A DNA stretch of 64,000 bases from positions 1 through 64,000 of the forward strand of contig JAHJTV010000043.1 in the NCBI GenBank assembly GCA_018829445.1. The letters are read 5' to 3'. Below the pieces are notes generated by a model that was not told the DNA's origin, did not search any database, and saw only the letters and a list, made by a program, of their open reading frames with translations. How positions within the stretch are numbered: the stretch's first letter is position 1; every line of letters starts with the position of its first letter. The stretch comes from a bacterium. GTDB lineage: Bacteria; SAR324; XYD2-FULL-50-16. This document shows positions 1 through 8,478 of this stretch, one piece after another. Made by a program: the position numbers and the translations under genes.

Positions 1-226
1 TTGATGGGCAACGAGTAGCCCATCCTACTTTTTCTAAACAAATAATAGCTAAAGTTAAAGTAATGGCGTCTTTGTACATTCCATTATTTTGAAAGCCGTT
101 TCTCGTTATTGTTGCAATAACCTAACCGGACATTGCTGAATACACATACAACTCGTTGAATTCCTATCAAATATCGATCGGGACTATTGATACCTTTAGA
201 GAGCCAACTTCCAACAGGAGGAAAGG

Positions 227-1465
227 GTGGATAATCAAATCACAGAAAATAAAAGAGATAGTGTTGGATCTGTAATGATGGAGACAATGAAGGGATATTT
301 TCTTGAACTGGATAAAGCTGCAAAAAGTAGATTTAGGAAGATCGCATGGTGTACCAGTATCGGACCAGCAGAACTTCTCCACAGTATGGGTTTTTTGGTT
401 TATTTTCCCGAAAACCATGGTCCGCTGTTGGGATTATCTCGAACAAGCGGCGATCTGATGCTGAATTACACAGCAGAAGGTTTTTCCCGTGATGTTCGCG
501 TGCTCCCGGCCTCGGACAGCAGGCCTTATTTTTCCGGGAAAATACCATCTCGACAGACATACGGTCTGGAAATCCCCCTACCTGATGTGTTGGTTTACAA
601 CAGCAACCAGAATCGAGATGTTAAGGACTGGTTTACCTGGTATGCCCAAAAACTGAAAAAACCGATATTGGAAGTGATAACTCCATCCAATATCGGTGAC
701 ATAAAAGATGATGAGCTAAGTGGCATCTCGCAGCAGTTAAGGGATATGATTCCAACATTGGAAAAAGTATCCGGAAACAAGTTTGATGAAGATCGTTTAA
801 AAGAGACGGTTGCTCTCAGCCGCCAATCCTCGGAATTGTGGGAAGCCTGTCTTCAGACATCGGCGTTCTTGCCGTCACCATGGAGCTTCTTCGATCAAAT
901 ACTACACATGGGGCCGGCAATAGTATTAAGGGGAACAAACGAGGCTGTGGACTATTATAATCTTTTGTTAAAGGATCTTCAAAAAAAGATCAAAGTTGGG
1001 TTTTCGGCAGTTGAACATGAGGCATTAAGAATCTATTGGGATGGAATGCCAATCTGGGGCAAACTGAGGGGTTTGGAGAAGCTTTTTCGGTCAATGAACA
1101 GTTGTGTCGTTGCCTCAACCTACTGCAATAGCTGGGTTTATAACCAATTTGATGAAGATGACCCATTTAAAGGCATGGCTCGAGCTTTTAGCGAGTTTAT
1201 AATGGTCAGAGATGATGACTACAAGGAATTTTACATCAAAAACATGTTTCGCAATTTCCGGGTCAATGGGATGATTCATTTTGACGCAAAAACCTGCCCC
1301 AACAAGAACAGTAATCGCTTCTGTATGCCGGAAGGGTTTTCAAAAAAACTGGGCATATCCACTCTGACTCTTACCGGGGATCTGCATGAGTTGTATTTTT
1401 ACAATGAGAAACAGACCGTTACCAAGATAGAGGCATTTATTGAGCAGCTCATGAAATGGAACTAA
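227..1465 (+). CDS. 2-hydroxyacyl-CoA dehydratase / benzoyl-CoA reductase subunit-like (HgdB/BcrB family)
   Basis: 412 aa ORF, GTG start after AGGAGG. Motifs such as PAELLHSMGFLVYFPENHG and CVVASTYCNSW typical of the HgdB/BcrB fold. Confidence 0.75.
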   Translation: MDNQITENKRDSVGSVMMETMKGYFLELDKAAKSRFRKIAWCTSIGPAELLHSMGFLVYFPENHGPLLGLSRTSGDLMLNYTAEGFSRDVRVLPASDSRPYFSGKIPSRQTYGLEIPLPDVLVYNSNQNRDVKDWFTWYAQKLKKPILEVITPSNIGDIKDDELSGISQQLRDMIPTLEKVSGNKFDEDRLKETVALSRQSSELWEACLQTSAFLPSPWSFFDQILHMGPAIVLRGTNEAVDYYNLLLKDLQKKIKVGFSAVEHEALRIYWDGMPIWGKLRGLEKLFRSMNSCVVASTYCNSWVYNQFDEDDPFKGMARAFSEFIMVRDDDYKEFYIKNMFRNFRVNGMIHFDAKTCPNKNSNRFCMPEGFSKKLGISTLTLTGDLHELYFYNEKQTVTKIEAFIEQLMKWN

Positions 1466-1762
1466 AGAGAAAATCCCTAAACAAGAATTAACGCAGATCG
1501 AGGCGAAGAGAGCCAAACCTCTCCATGAAGTTATATCGCAGGAATAGTCTTCTTAAACGATAATAGACTTCAATTCACAACCTTATCTATCCCGAATCAT
1601 TATTACCAATACTTTTGACACTCTATTTGTGGATAGAATCGAATTTTTATGTTCACATTGGGGTATAAAACACTAATGATTTCCATTTCTGCTGATATTG
1701 AATCTTAATGATCACCTGGGAAGAAAATCGGCTTATCAGCTTCCCGCAACAGGAGATAACAA

Positions 1763-3247
1763 ATGTACCTGAATGGTAATTTCCCCGTATTGACGGCTGA
1801 AGAAGCCGCATCATTCATTCATCACAATGACCTGGTTGCTTTCAGCGGTTTTTCCCCTGCCGGTGCTGCCAAGGTTGTTCCATCAGCTATTGCATCAAGG
1901 GCAAAAGAGTTACATCAAAAGGGAGAGGCTTTCAAGATACGAGTCTTGACAGGAGCGTCCAGCAGTAATGCCATTGACAAGGATCTGGTTGAAGCGGATG
2001 CAGTTTCATGGCGTGCACCCTATCAGGGAGTAAGTGCTATTCGACAACGGATCAACGCTCAGGACGTCGAGTACATTGACATGCACCTCTCAGCCGTTCC
2101 TCAGACTGTTGATGCGGGTTTCTTTGGCAAGGTAAATGTCGCTGTTATTGAAGCCACTGAAATAACAGCAGATGGACGAGTTTATCTGACAACTTCCATC
2201 GGTGCATCGCCAACCTTTCTGAAGTGTGCCGATAAGGTAATTATTGAGATCAATAGCTATCACTCGCCTCGATTAAGAGAAATGGCGGACATCTCCATTA
2301 TGCCACCACCACCTCGACGAAACCCCATTCCTATTTTTGAAACCATGACTCGTATCGGCTGGCCTTATGCAACAGTCGACCCTTCCAAGGTACTGGGTGT
2401 TGTCTTAACTGATAAGCCTGATGAGGTTATGGATTTTAATCTGCCCGATGATGTCAGTAAAAAAATCGCCGGTCATGTGGTAGATTTTCTGGTAAAGGAG
2501 CTGAGATTAAGGAGTAAGACTCAGAGGCTGTACCCATTTCAGGCAGGAGTAGGCAATGTGGCTAATGCTGTTTTGTCGGCCTTGGGAGAAAACGAAGCCA
2601 TTCCTCCCTTTTATATGTACACGGAGGTGATGCAGGATGCCATGGTTGACCTGATGCTTGAAGGAAAACTTCTGGGAGCCAGTGCCTGTAGTCTGACCGT
2701 TACCGCTGAAAAGCTGAAACAGATTGTTAGTCACATGGATCTGTTTGGATCACATGTGGTGTTGCGTCCCCAGGAGTTTTCAAATCATCCCGGCATTATT
2801 CGTCGTTTAGGCGTTATTGCCCTGAATACAGCATTGGAGGTGGATATTTACGGCAATGCCAATTCTTCCCACATCTATGGAACGGACGTGTTAAATGGAA
2901 TTGGTGGTAGTGGTGAGTTTACAAGGAATGCTTATCTTTCGGTTTTAATGACGCCTTCCACCGCCAAAAATGATAAAATCTCTGCTATCGTCCCCATGTG
3001 TCCTCATGTGGATAACAACGAACATTCGGTACAAGTGATAGTCACAGAGCAGGGACTGGCTGATCTCAGAGGTCTTGGACCAGCACACCGGGCTGAAGTG
3101 TTAATCGAAACCTGTGCTCATCCAAAATACAGGGATTATCTTTATCAATACGTTAAGGATTCAAGAAAAGGTCATATCCGTCATAATCTGGAGAAATGCT
3201 TTGAACTGCATCGAAACCTGATGCATACCGGACAGATGTTGCCTTAA
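1763..3247 (+). CDS. acetyl-CoA hydrolase/CoA-transferase family (succinyl-CoA:acetate CoA-transferase-like, Cat1/AarC type)
   Basis: 494 aa; VYLTTSIGASPTF, SSHIYGTDVLNGIGGSGEFTRNAYLS, VTEQGLADLRGLGP; RBS CAGGAG upstream. Confidence 0.9.
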   Translation: MYLNGNFPVLTAEEAASFIHHNDLVAFSGFSPAGAAKVVPSAIASRAKELHQKGEAFKIRVLTGASSSNAIDKDLVEADAVSWRAPYQGVSAIRQRINAQDVEYIDMHLSAVPQTVDAGFFGKVNVAVIEATEITADGRVYLTTSIGASPTFLKCADKVIIEINSYHSPRLREMADISIMPPPPRRNPIPIFETMTRIGWPYATVDPSKVLGVVLTDKPDEVMDFNLPDDVSKKIAGHVVDFLVKELRLRSKTQRLYPFQAGVGNVANAVLSALGENEAIPPFYMYTEVMQDAMVDLMLEGKLLGASACSLTVTAEKLKQIVSHMDLFGSHVVLRPQEFSNHPGIIRRLGVIALNTALEVDIYGNANSSHIYGTDVLNGIGGSGEFTRNAYLSVLMTPSTAKNDKISAIVPMCPHVDNNEHSVQVIVTEQGLADLRGLGPAHRAEVLIETCAHPKYRDYLYQYVKDSRKGHIRHNLEKCFELHRNLMHTGQMLP

Positions 3248-3363
3248 TGGATGATTAGTCTTTTCCTGACAGTCGTTTTCAAAATGATACCCCCTATTTT
3301 ATCAGCAGATATTTTCTCTGCCGCTGACTCAATAAGGGTGTGACTCCTAAAATTAGCGGCCTT

Positions 3364-5247
3364 CTACAACGCGGGCGGATTCAGGTTTTCAAAGGAAATG
3401 GTCAGGTGATACTCGCCGGGTTCCAGTTTTGCCTGAACGGATCCATAACGCTCGAAAACCTTCATCATCGATTTATTGGATGTCAACACATCAGCAACGA
3501 ATCCCTGAAGTCCTCTCTCCTTGGCTAACCGAATCAACTGACGGTAGAGATAACTGGCGATACCTTGATTCTGGTATTTTTCATCCACAAAAAAAGCGAT
3601 ATCCGCAAAAGGAGTTTTATCCAGCTTAACATAGCGAGCCTCCGCGATGATCTTCCCCTGACCAACCTCCCCTAGCAAGCCCACAATGGAAAGGGTTTGT
3701 CTGTAGTCAACATTCACATATTGCTGCATCTTGGCATGCGGCATGGATTTAATATGAGTAAAATAACGATAATAAACCGCTTCCTTGGAAAACCGGTAAA
3801 ATAAGCGTCTCATCTGCTCTTCGTCCGACGGTCTAATGGCACGGAAACGAACCTCCAGATTGTCTTTGAACCTGTTTTTAAAATTGATTTCAGAAGGATA
3901 AAGTGCTGTCGATTCAGACAGAAATATCTGATCCTTAAAGAGAATATTTGCCTGTTTGGCTTCTTCCACCAACTGCAAGCGATCCTCGGGGTGCGCCACT
4001 TCAATCATGGCCTGGGCTCTTTCCCTGACGGTACGTCCTTTCAAATAAGCAACACCATAGTCGGTAATGACCATATCCACAGATCCCCGAGAATTGAACT
4101 GATAGGGATAATTGGCTATGGAGAGATGGATATTGGACTCTTTTTTCAGGTTTCTGCTGGGAAGAGCAAAAACACTCATTCCCCCTTTTGAGAGTCTTGA
4201 TGCCATAACAAAATTGATAATTTCCCCCGGGGTTATAGCAACATTGCTTTTCCCCGCATGAATGGCAATTCCTCCTGACAGATCCACTTTGCGACACGGA
4301 GTAATAGCCACAAATCCCGGATTCTGGCCGATCGATAAGGGATTCATAACCTTTTCAGTGGACTGAAATTCCACCAGGGGGTTGCTATCCAACCAACTCA
4401 TCAGGTCTGCGCTGCCTAATGCATATGAAGTCAGTGATTTTCCTTTAAAGATGCCTTTGTAACGGTTGGAAACAGCACCACTCTCTTGGAGATCCATGAG
4501 TGCGTCAGTAAAAAACGGGGTATGAATACCAAGGTTCCGCTTTTGTTTTAGTTCTTCGGTGAGAGCTTCGAAAAGTGGCCCGATGGAAAAGGCGACACAG
4601 CTGCAATCATCGATCACGGATGCCACATTGGCAGCCAAATGTCTAAAGGTATCATCAATCGGCCAACGATCAAAGTAGATTGGCGGTTTCGTTGAGTTTA
4701 CCATTAGATCGAATTCGGATTGGTGTACAAAGGTATCTCCAAAGGTAACCGGAATTTGATGATTGATTTCACCAACAACCAGATTTGCTTTTTGCATGGC
4801 CTGCCTGGCACAATCCATGGCAACACCCAGGCTGCAATATCCTAAACGATTGGGAGGTGTAACCTGGATAAAAGCCACATCGATATTAACAAGACCCGAT
4901 TCAATCAAATGGGGAATCTGGGAAAAATAGCCCGGAATCAAATCTACACGCCCTTTTTTAATTGCATCATTGGCGACCCATCCCTGAAAAAAGGTTTTGA
5001 GCCGATATTTATTGGAATTTAATGTATCATGGGCAATGACATCTCCCAGACTGAATACCTGGATCAATTCCAGATCCGTAAGATTATAATTTCCTGAAGA
5101 TATGAGACCCGAAACCAATGTGCGAGGTTCCGCCACTCCTGTACTCAAGAAAATACTCATTCCCGGTTTCAGACGGTCAAGCACTTCTTCTAACTGAACG
5201 GTTGGAGGAACTTTACTATTTAGGGTTTGTGCAGCCATGGCTCCCAT
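3364..5247 (-). CDS. acetyl-CoA hydrolase/transferase fused to C-terminal GNAT acetyltransferase domain
   Basis: 627 aa; N-terminal 4-hydroxybutyrate CoA-transferase-like (SRGSVDMVITDYGVAYLKGRTVRERA), C-terminal GNAT (YQNQGIASYLYRQLIRLAKERGLQGF). Confidence 0.88.
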   Translation of the reverse strand: MGAMAAQTLNSKVPPTVQLEEVLDRLKPGMSIFLSTGVAEPRTLVSGLISSGNYNLTDLELIQVFSLGDVIAHDTLNSNKYRLKTFFQGWVANDAIKKGRVDLIPGYFSQIPHLIESGLVNIDVAFIQVTPPNRLGYCSLGVAMDCARQAMQKANLVVGEINHQIPVTFGDTFVHQSEFDLMVNSTKPPIYFDRWPIDDTFRHLAANVASVIDDCSCVAFSIGPLFEALTEELKQKRNLGIHTPFFTDALMDLQESGAVSNRYKGIFKGKSLTSYALGSADLMSWLDSNPLVEFQSTEKVMNPLSIGQNPGFVAITPCRKVDLSGGIAIHAGKSNVAITPGEIINFVMASRLSKGGMSVFALPSRNLKKESNIHLSIANYPYQFNSRGSVDMVITDYGVAYLKGRTVRERAQAMIEVAHPEDRLQLVEEAKQANILFKDQIFLSESTALYPSEINFKNRFKDNLEVRFRAIRPSDEEQMRRLFYRFSKEAVYYRYFTHIKSMPHAKMQQYVNVDYRQTLSIVGLLGEVGQGKIIAEARYVKLDKTPFADIAFFVDEKYQNQGIASYLYRQLIRLAKERGLQGFVADVLTSNKSMMKVFERYGSVQAKLEPGEYHLTISFENLNPPAL

Positions 5248-5351
5248 CCTGTTTTTAGATTGTTAATCGGAACTTTTGAACGAATATGGAAAAAGCATTT
5301 AAAATTGTGCCGGGTTGGTTTATAACGGTGGCTTATATACAGTTACCTTGC

Positions 5352-5367
5352 TGCAACAGCCATACCA
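5352..5367 (-). promoter_or_regulatory. candidate sigma-54 -24/-12 promoter for the acetyl-CoA hydrolase/GNAT gene
   Basis: Minus strand TGGTAT-GGCTG-TTGCA, GG-N10-GC spacing, about 100 bp upstream of the start at 5247. Confidence 0.5.
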
Positions 5368-5585
5368 TCTGTATAGCATATGGTTTAGCGCTATACGGCT
5401 AACATTCTTCGCTTTATTATGGTGATAAAGAATAGAATACAGAATAAAAAAGAGTTGTGTTACTTCATTTTACATTTTGAAAAAGAAACTGACATTATTT
5501 AGAGGAATAGTTCTTTAACACGTGAATAGATGAATGGAATACCAATAAATTAAAGGTATTAGCGCAAATACTATTTTTAGACTAA

Positions 5586-5601
5586 TGGTACAACTCATGC
5601 A
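5586..5601 (+). promoter_or_regulatory. candidate sigma-54 -24/-12 promoter upstream of hsp20
   Basis: TGGTAC-AACTC-ATGCA, GG-N10-GC spacing, about 118 bp upstream of the ATG at 5719. Confidence 0.35.
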
Positions 5602-5718
5602 CTTGGTATTCTTAGGGCCGGTCATGCCAAGGCCTGCTATTTTTTTCAATTTTACAGACTAATCCTGGGCCCACCGGAAAATCGATAACTCAGGGGGCTC
5701 AAAAAGAAGGAGGCTAAT

Positions 5719-6165
5719 ATGTATACTGATCTATACAAACCTTATCGACAAAAAGGGTCAATTATAAATGAGATGGAAAACCTGCTTCAGAAACACTTTG
5801 GTGGATTCATTAACACCGGACCGTTAGCTGGTGAATGGCTGTTACCTGAAAATATCGAGGAAACAAAAGACAGTCTGATTGTAACCGTTGACTTGCCTGG
5901 GTTGTCACCAGAAAACATTGATTTGATAATTACCGGTGACACCCTGACAATCAGAGGAGAAAGGAAAGAAAACAGTGGACAAGTGGCTTTTCAACACCTT
6001 TTAGGTGAGAAATATTACGGTTCTTTTCATCGCTCGATTAAGCTTCCTATTAGCGTACAATCAGATAAAATTGATGCCATGTTTTATAATGAGAGATTGA
6101 AAATAGTGTTGCCAAAAATGGAAGAGGGCGCAAGTAGTAAAAAGATTGAGATTAAAAGTATTTAA
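5719..6165 (+). CDS. Hsp20/alpha-crystallin small heat-shock protein
   Basis: 148 aa; VTVDLPGLSPENIDLIITGDTLTIRGERK...FHRSIKLPISV...NERLKIVLPK alpha-crystallin domain. Confidence 0.92.
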   Translation: MYTDLYKPYRQKGSIINEMENLLQKHFGGFINTGPLAGEWLLPENIEETKDSLIVTVDLPGLSPENIDLIITGDTLTIRGERKENSGQVAFQHLLGEKYYGSFHRSIKLPISVQSDKIDAMFYNERLKIVLPKMEEGASSKKIEIKSI

Positions 6166-6242
6166 CCCATTAGGCTAATAGTCAAAATGGAATATGTTTC
6201 CATTATCGATGGTATTAATCCACCTAAAAAAGAGCCAAACCC

Positions 6243-6270
6243 GCCAGAATCACCAGTTCCAGATTCTGGC
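6243..6270 (+). terminator. stem-loop downstream of hsp20 (possible terminator)
   Basis: Perfect 9-bp inverted repeat GCCAGAATC / GATTCTGGC with a 10-nt loop; no strong T-tract. Confidence 0.3.
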
Positions 6271-6450
6271 ACTCACACCATTCTCCAGCAAATAGTCGGG
6301 TCTCACTTCAATTGTTCTTACCTCCTTTTACAAAGTGTAAAACAAATCGACAACCAGGCCGAATCACTCCATGCCCGATTTTATTCTGATATGCACTAAA
6401 AGTGTTTATAAAACAATCAGTTAAAGATGTTTTGAGTTCAAAAATCCAAA

Positions 6451-6466
6451 GGGCATACAATTTGCG
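6451..6466 (+). promoter_or_regulatory. candidate sigma-54 -24/-12 promoter for CoA-transferase operon
   Basis: GGGCAT-ACAAT-TTGCG, GG-N10-GC spacing, 61 bp upstream of the ATG at 6527. Confidence 0.45.
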
Positions 6467-6526
6467 ATTAACTGTCAAAGCAAGATGATATTAACCGAAT
6501 AAGGACTCTAACAAAGGAGAATCTAC

Positions 6527-7573
6527 ATGGCACTAGCAAGGGATAAGGTAATGAGCGCCAAAGAGGCCATCCACAGGTTTGTGAACAGCGGTGATCATCT
6601 GATTATCGGTAACTACACCCTGTGTGCATGCGCTGAACTGGTTTATGAAGTTGTTAGGCAGGAGAAAAAAGGACTGACCCTGTATTCTCAATCCGGTGTT
6701 TTTGATGTGGAGGTAATGGTAGCAGCCGGATTGGTGGATCGTTTGGTTACTACTTATGTTTTACGATCTGGAGGAAAATCAGGTGGATCTGCAGTTGAAA
6801 GGGCCTTGAAAGCAGGAACCCTGGAACTGGAGGATTATACCAACTATAACTACAATGCCGGTCTAGTGGCCGGCATGCATGGCTTTTCTTTTATACAGGT
6901 ATTCGAAGGGCTGATAGTGACAGATCTCTTCAAAAAAAGAAGCTTTATGAAAGAGAACAAATATCGAATTATCAAATGCCCTTATTCCGGAAAAGATATC
7001 CTGACGGTTCCGGCCATGAATCCGGATGTCTGTATTGTCCACGTCCAAAGAGCGGATAAATTCGGGAATGCACAGTATTGGGGAGCGCTGGGTAGTGTGG
7101 CAGCTGCTGCTTTGGCCAGCAAAAGAATTATCGTTTCCTGTGAAGAAATTGTTGAACATGATGTGATTCAATCCAGCCCTCATCATACCATCATTCCGGC
7201 TTATAGAGTGGATGCCGTAGTTGAGGTTCCCTGGGGAGCTCATCCGACAGAAGTCGTGGGGTATTATAACCTTGATCGACTGGCCTATGGTTTGTTTCAA
7301 GCTGCAGCCGCAACCAAAGATGGTTTAAAAGCCTGGCTGGATGAGTGGGTATATGGCTGTAAAGACCGGAATGCCTATATTGATCATTTTATAACAAAGA
7401 TGGGAAATCAGGCGTTAAACCGCTTAAAGGCAAAAGCTTACTATTCGGCCCCGGCCAATTATGGTGCTGCTTTTACATCCCCTTGGGACTCGAATAATAA
7501 AGAGATATACATGGGTGTCACCTTGGAGGAAATGGAGAAAATTATGACAGAAAGGAGGTTGTTCCATGAATAA
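6527..7573 (+). CDS. CoA-transferase subunit alpha (glutaconate CoA-transferase-like)
   Basis: 348 aa; class I CoA-transferase pattern (MAARDKVMSAKEAIHRFVNSGDHLIIGNY-like N-terminus, DVCIVHVQRADKFGNAQYWG); overlaps the next ORF by 8 bp. Confidence 0.85.
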   Translation: MALARDKVMSAKEAIHRFVNSGDHLIIGNYTLCACAELVYEVVRQEKKGLTLYSQSGVFDVEVMVAAGLVDRLVTTYVLRSGGKSGGSAVERALKAGTLELEDYTNYNYNAGLVAGMHGFSFIQVFEGLIVTDLFKKRSFMKENKYRIIKCPYSGKDILTVPAMNPDVCIVHVQRADKFGNAQYWGALGSVAAAALASKRIIVSCEEIVEHDVIQSSPHHTIIPAYRVDAVVEVPWGAHPTEVVGYYNLDRLAYGLFQAAAATKDGLKAWLDEWVYGCKDRNAYIDHFITKMGNQALNRLKAKAYYSAPANYGAAFTSPWDSNNKEIYMGVTLEEMEKIMTERRLFHE

Positions 7574-8390
7574 AAACTATACGCTAAACGAGCTGCTAAT
7601 CATTGTGGCAGCCAGAGAGATACACGATTATGAAAATGTCATACTGGGTGTAGGCCTTCCCACCACTGCTGGGGCTTTAGCAAAAGCATTGCATGCTCCT
7701 TATGCCAATCTGATGATGGAGTCGGGTATAATCGATTTCCAGCCACTGGTGCAACCCAATCACATCGCGGATGCCATGTGTTGCCGGGGTTTTTCCTATG
7801 CCACCGATCTTTTTTCTGCCTTTACCATGACCTATCGTGGATTTGTGGATGTTTGTTTTCTTGGTGTGGCGCAGATCGATAAATATGGGAATCTGAATAC
7901 CACAGTCATTGGGGATTATTATAAACCGGATCTTAGGTTGCCCGGGGCCGGTGGAGCTGCAGACTTCATTTCCTATGCTAAGAGAACTGTACTAACAATG
8001 CGGGGAGGAGAGTTTGTGGAAGAACTGGACTACTTTACTTCACCTGGCTATCTAACTGGTGGCTCCAGTAGGGAAGATTCCGGTCTTTTCCCAAAAGATT
8101 CCGGACCTTGCATGGTTATTACCAACCAGGGGGTATTCCGGTTTGATTCCGTAACCAAGGAGATGTATCTGGCGCAACTATATCCAGGCATTTGTGTCGA
8201 TGATATTAAAAAGGCGATCCCCTGGGATCTCAAAATTGCAGATGATTTATCGGAGACAGAGCCACCCAGTCAAGAGGAGATCGATTTTATTCGGAAATTT
8301 GCGCCGGCTGAATCGATGGGAAGACCATTGACCATGGAACTGACGATCAGAAATTTTTTTAAACAACTGGAAGCAAGACAGAAAAACTGA
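7566..8390 (+). CDS. CoA-transferase subunit beta (glutaconate CoA-transferase-like)
   Basis: 274 aa; MMESGIIDFQP, VDVCFLGVAQIDKYGNLNTTVIGDY, GAGGAADFISYAKRTVLTM; translationally coupled to the alpha subunit. Confidence 0.85.
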   Translation: MNKNYTLNELLIIVAAREIHDYENVILGVGLPTTAGALAKALHAPYANLMMESGIIDFQPLVQPNHIADAMCCRGFSYATDLFSAFTMTYRGFVDVCFLGVAQIDKYGNLNTTVIGDYYKPDLRLPGAGGAADFISYAKRTVLTMRGGEFVEELDYFTSPGYLTGGSSREDSGLFPKDSGPCMVITNQGVFRFDSVTKEMYLAQLYPGICVDDIKKAIPWDLKIADDLSETEPPSQEEIDFIRKFAPAESMGRPLTMELTIRNFFKQLEARQKN

Positions 8391-8478
8391 GCACGAAATC
8401 AGCTTCGAAAAAGGAAAAAGTATCAGTAAAATGGTTTTGATAAAAACCTACCAATGGAAGACTAACAGGAGCCATAAT

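Noticed and set aside
1735-1756. Possible sigma-54-like GG-N10-GC upstream of the Cat1-like gene
   Set aside because: The -12 element would be CGGC rather than TTGC and it lies almost on the RBS; too weak to list.
6187-6399. 70-aa ORF downstream of hsp20
   Set aside because: Contains a stem-loop, biased composition and no recognisable domain; likely non-coding.
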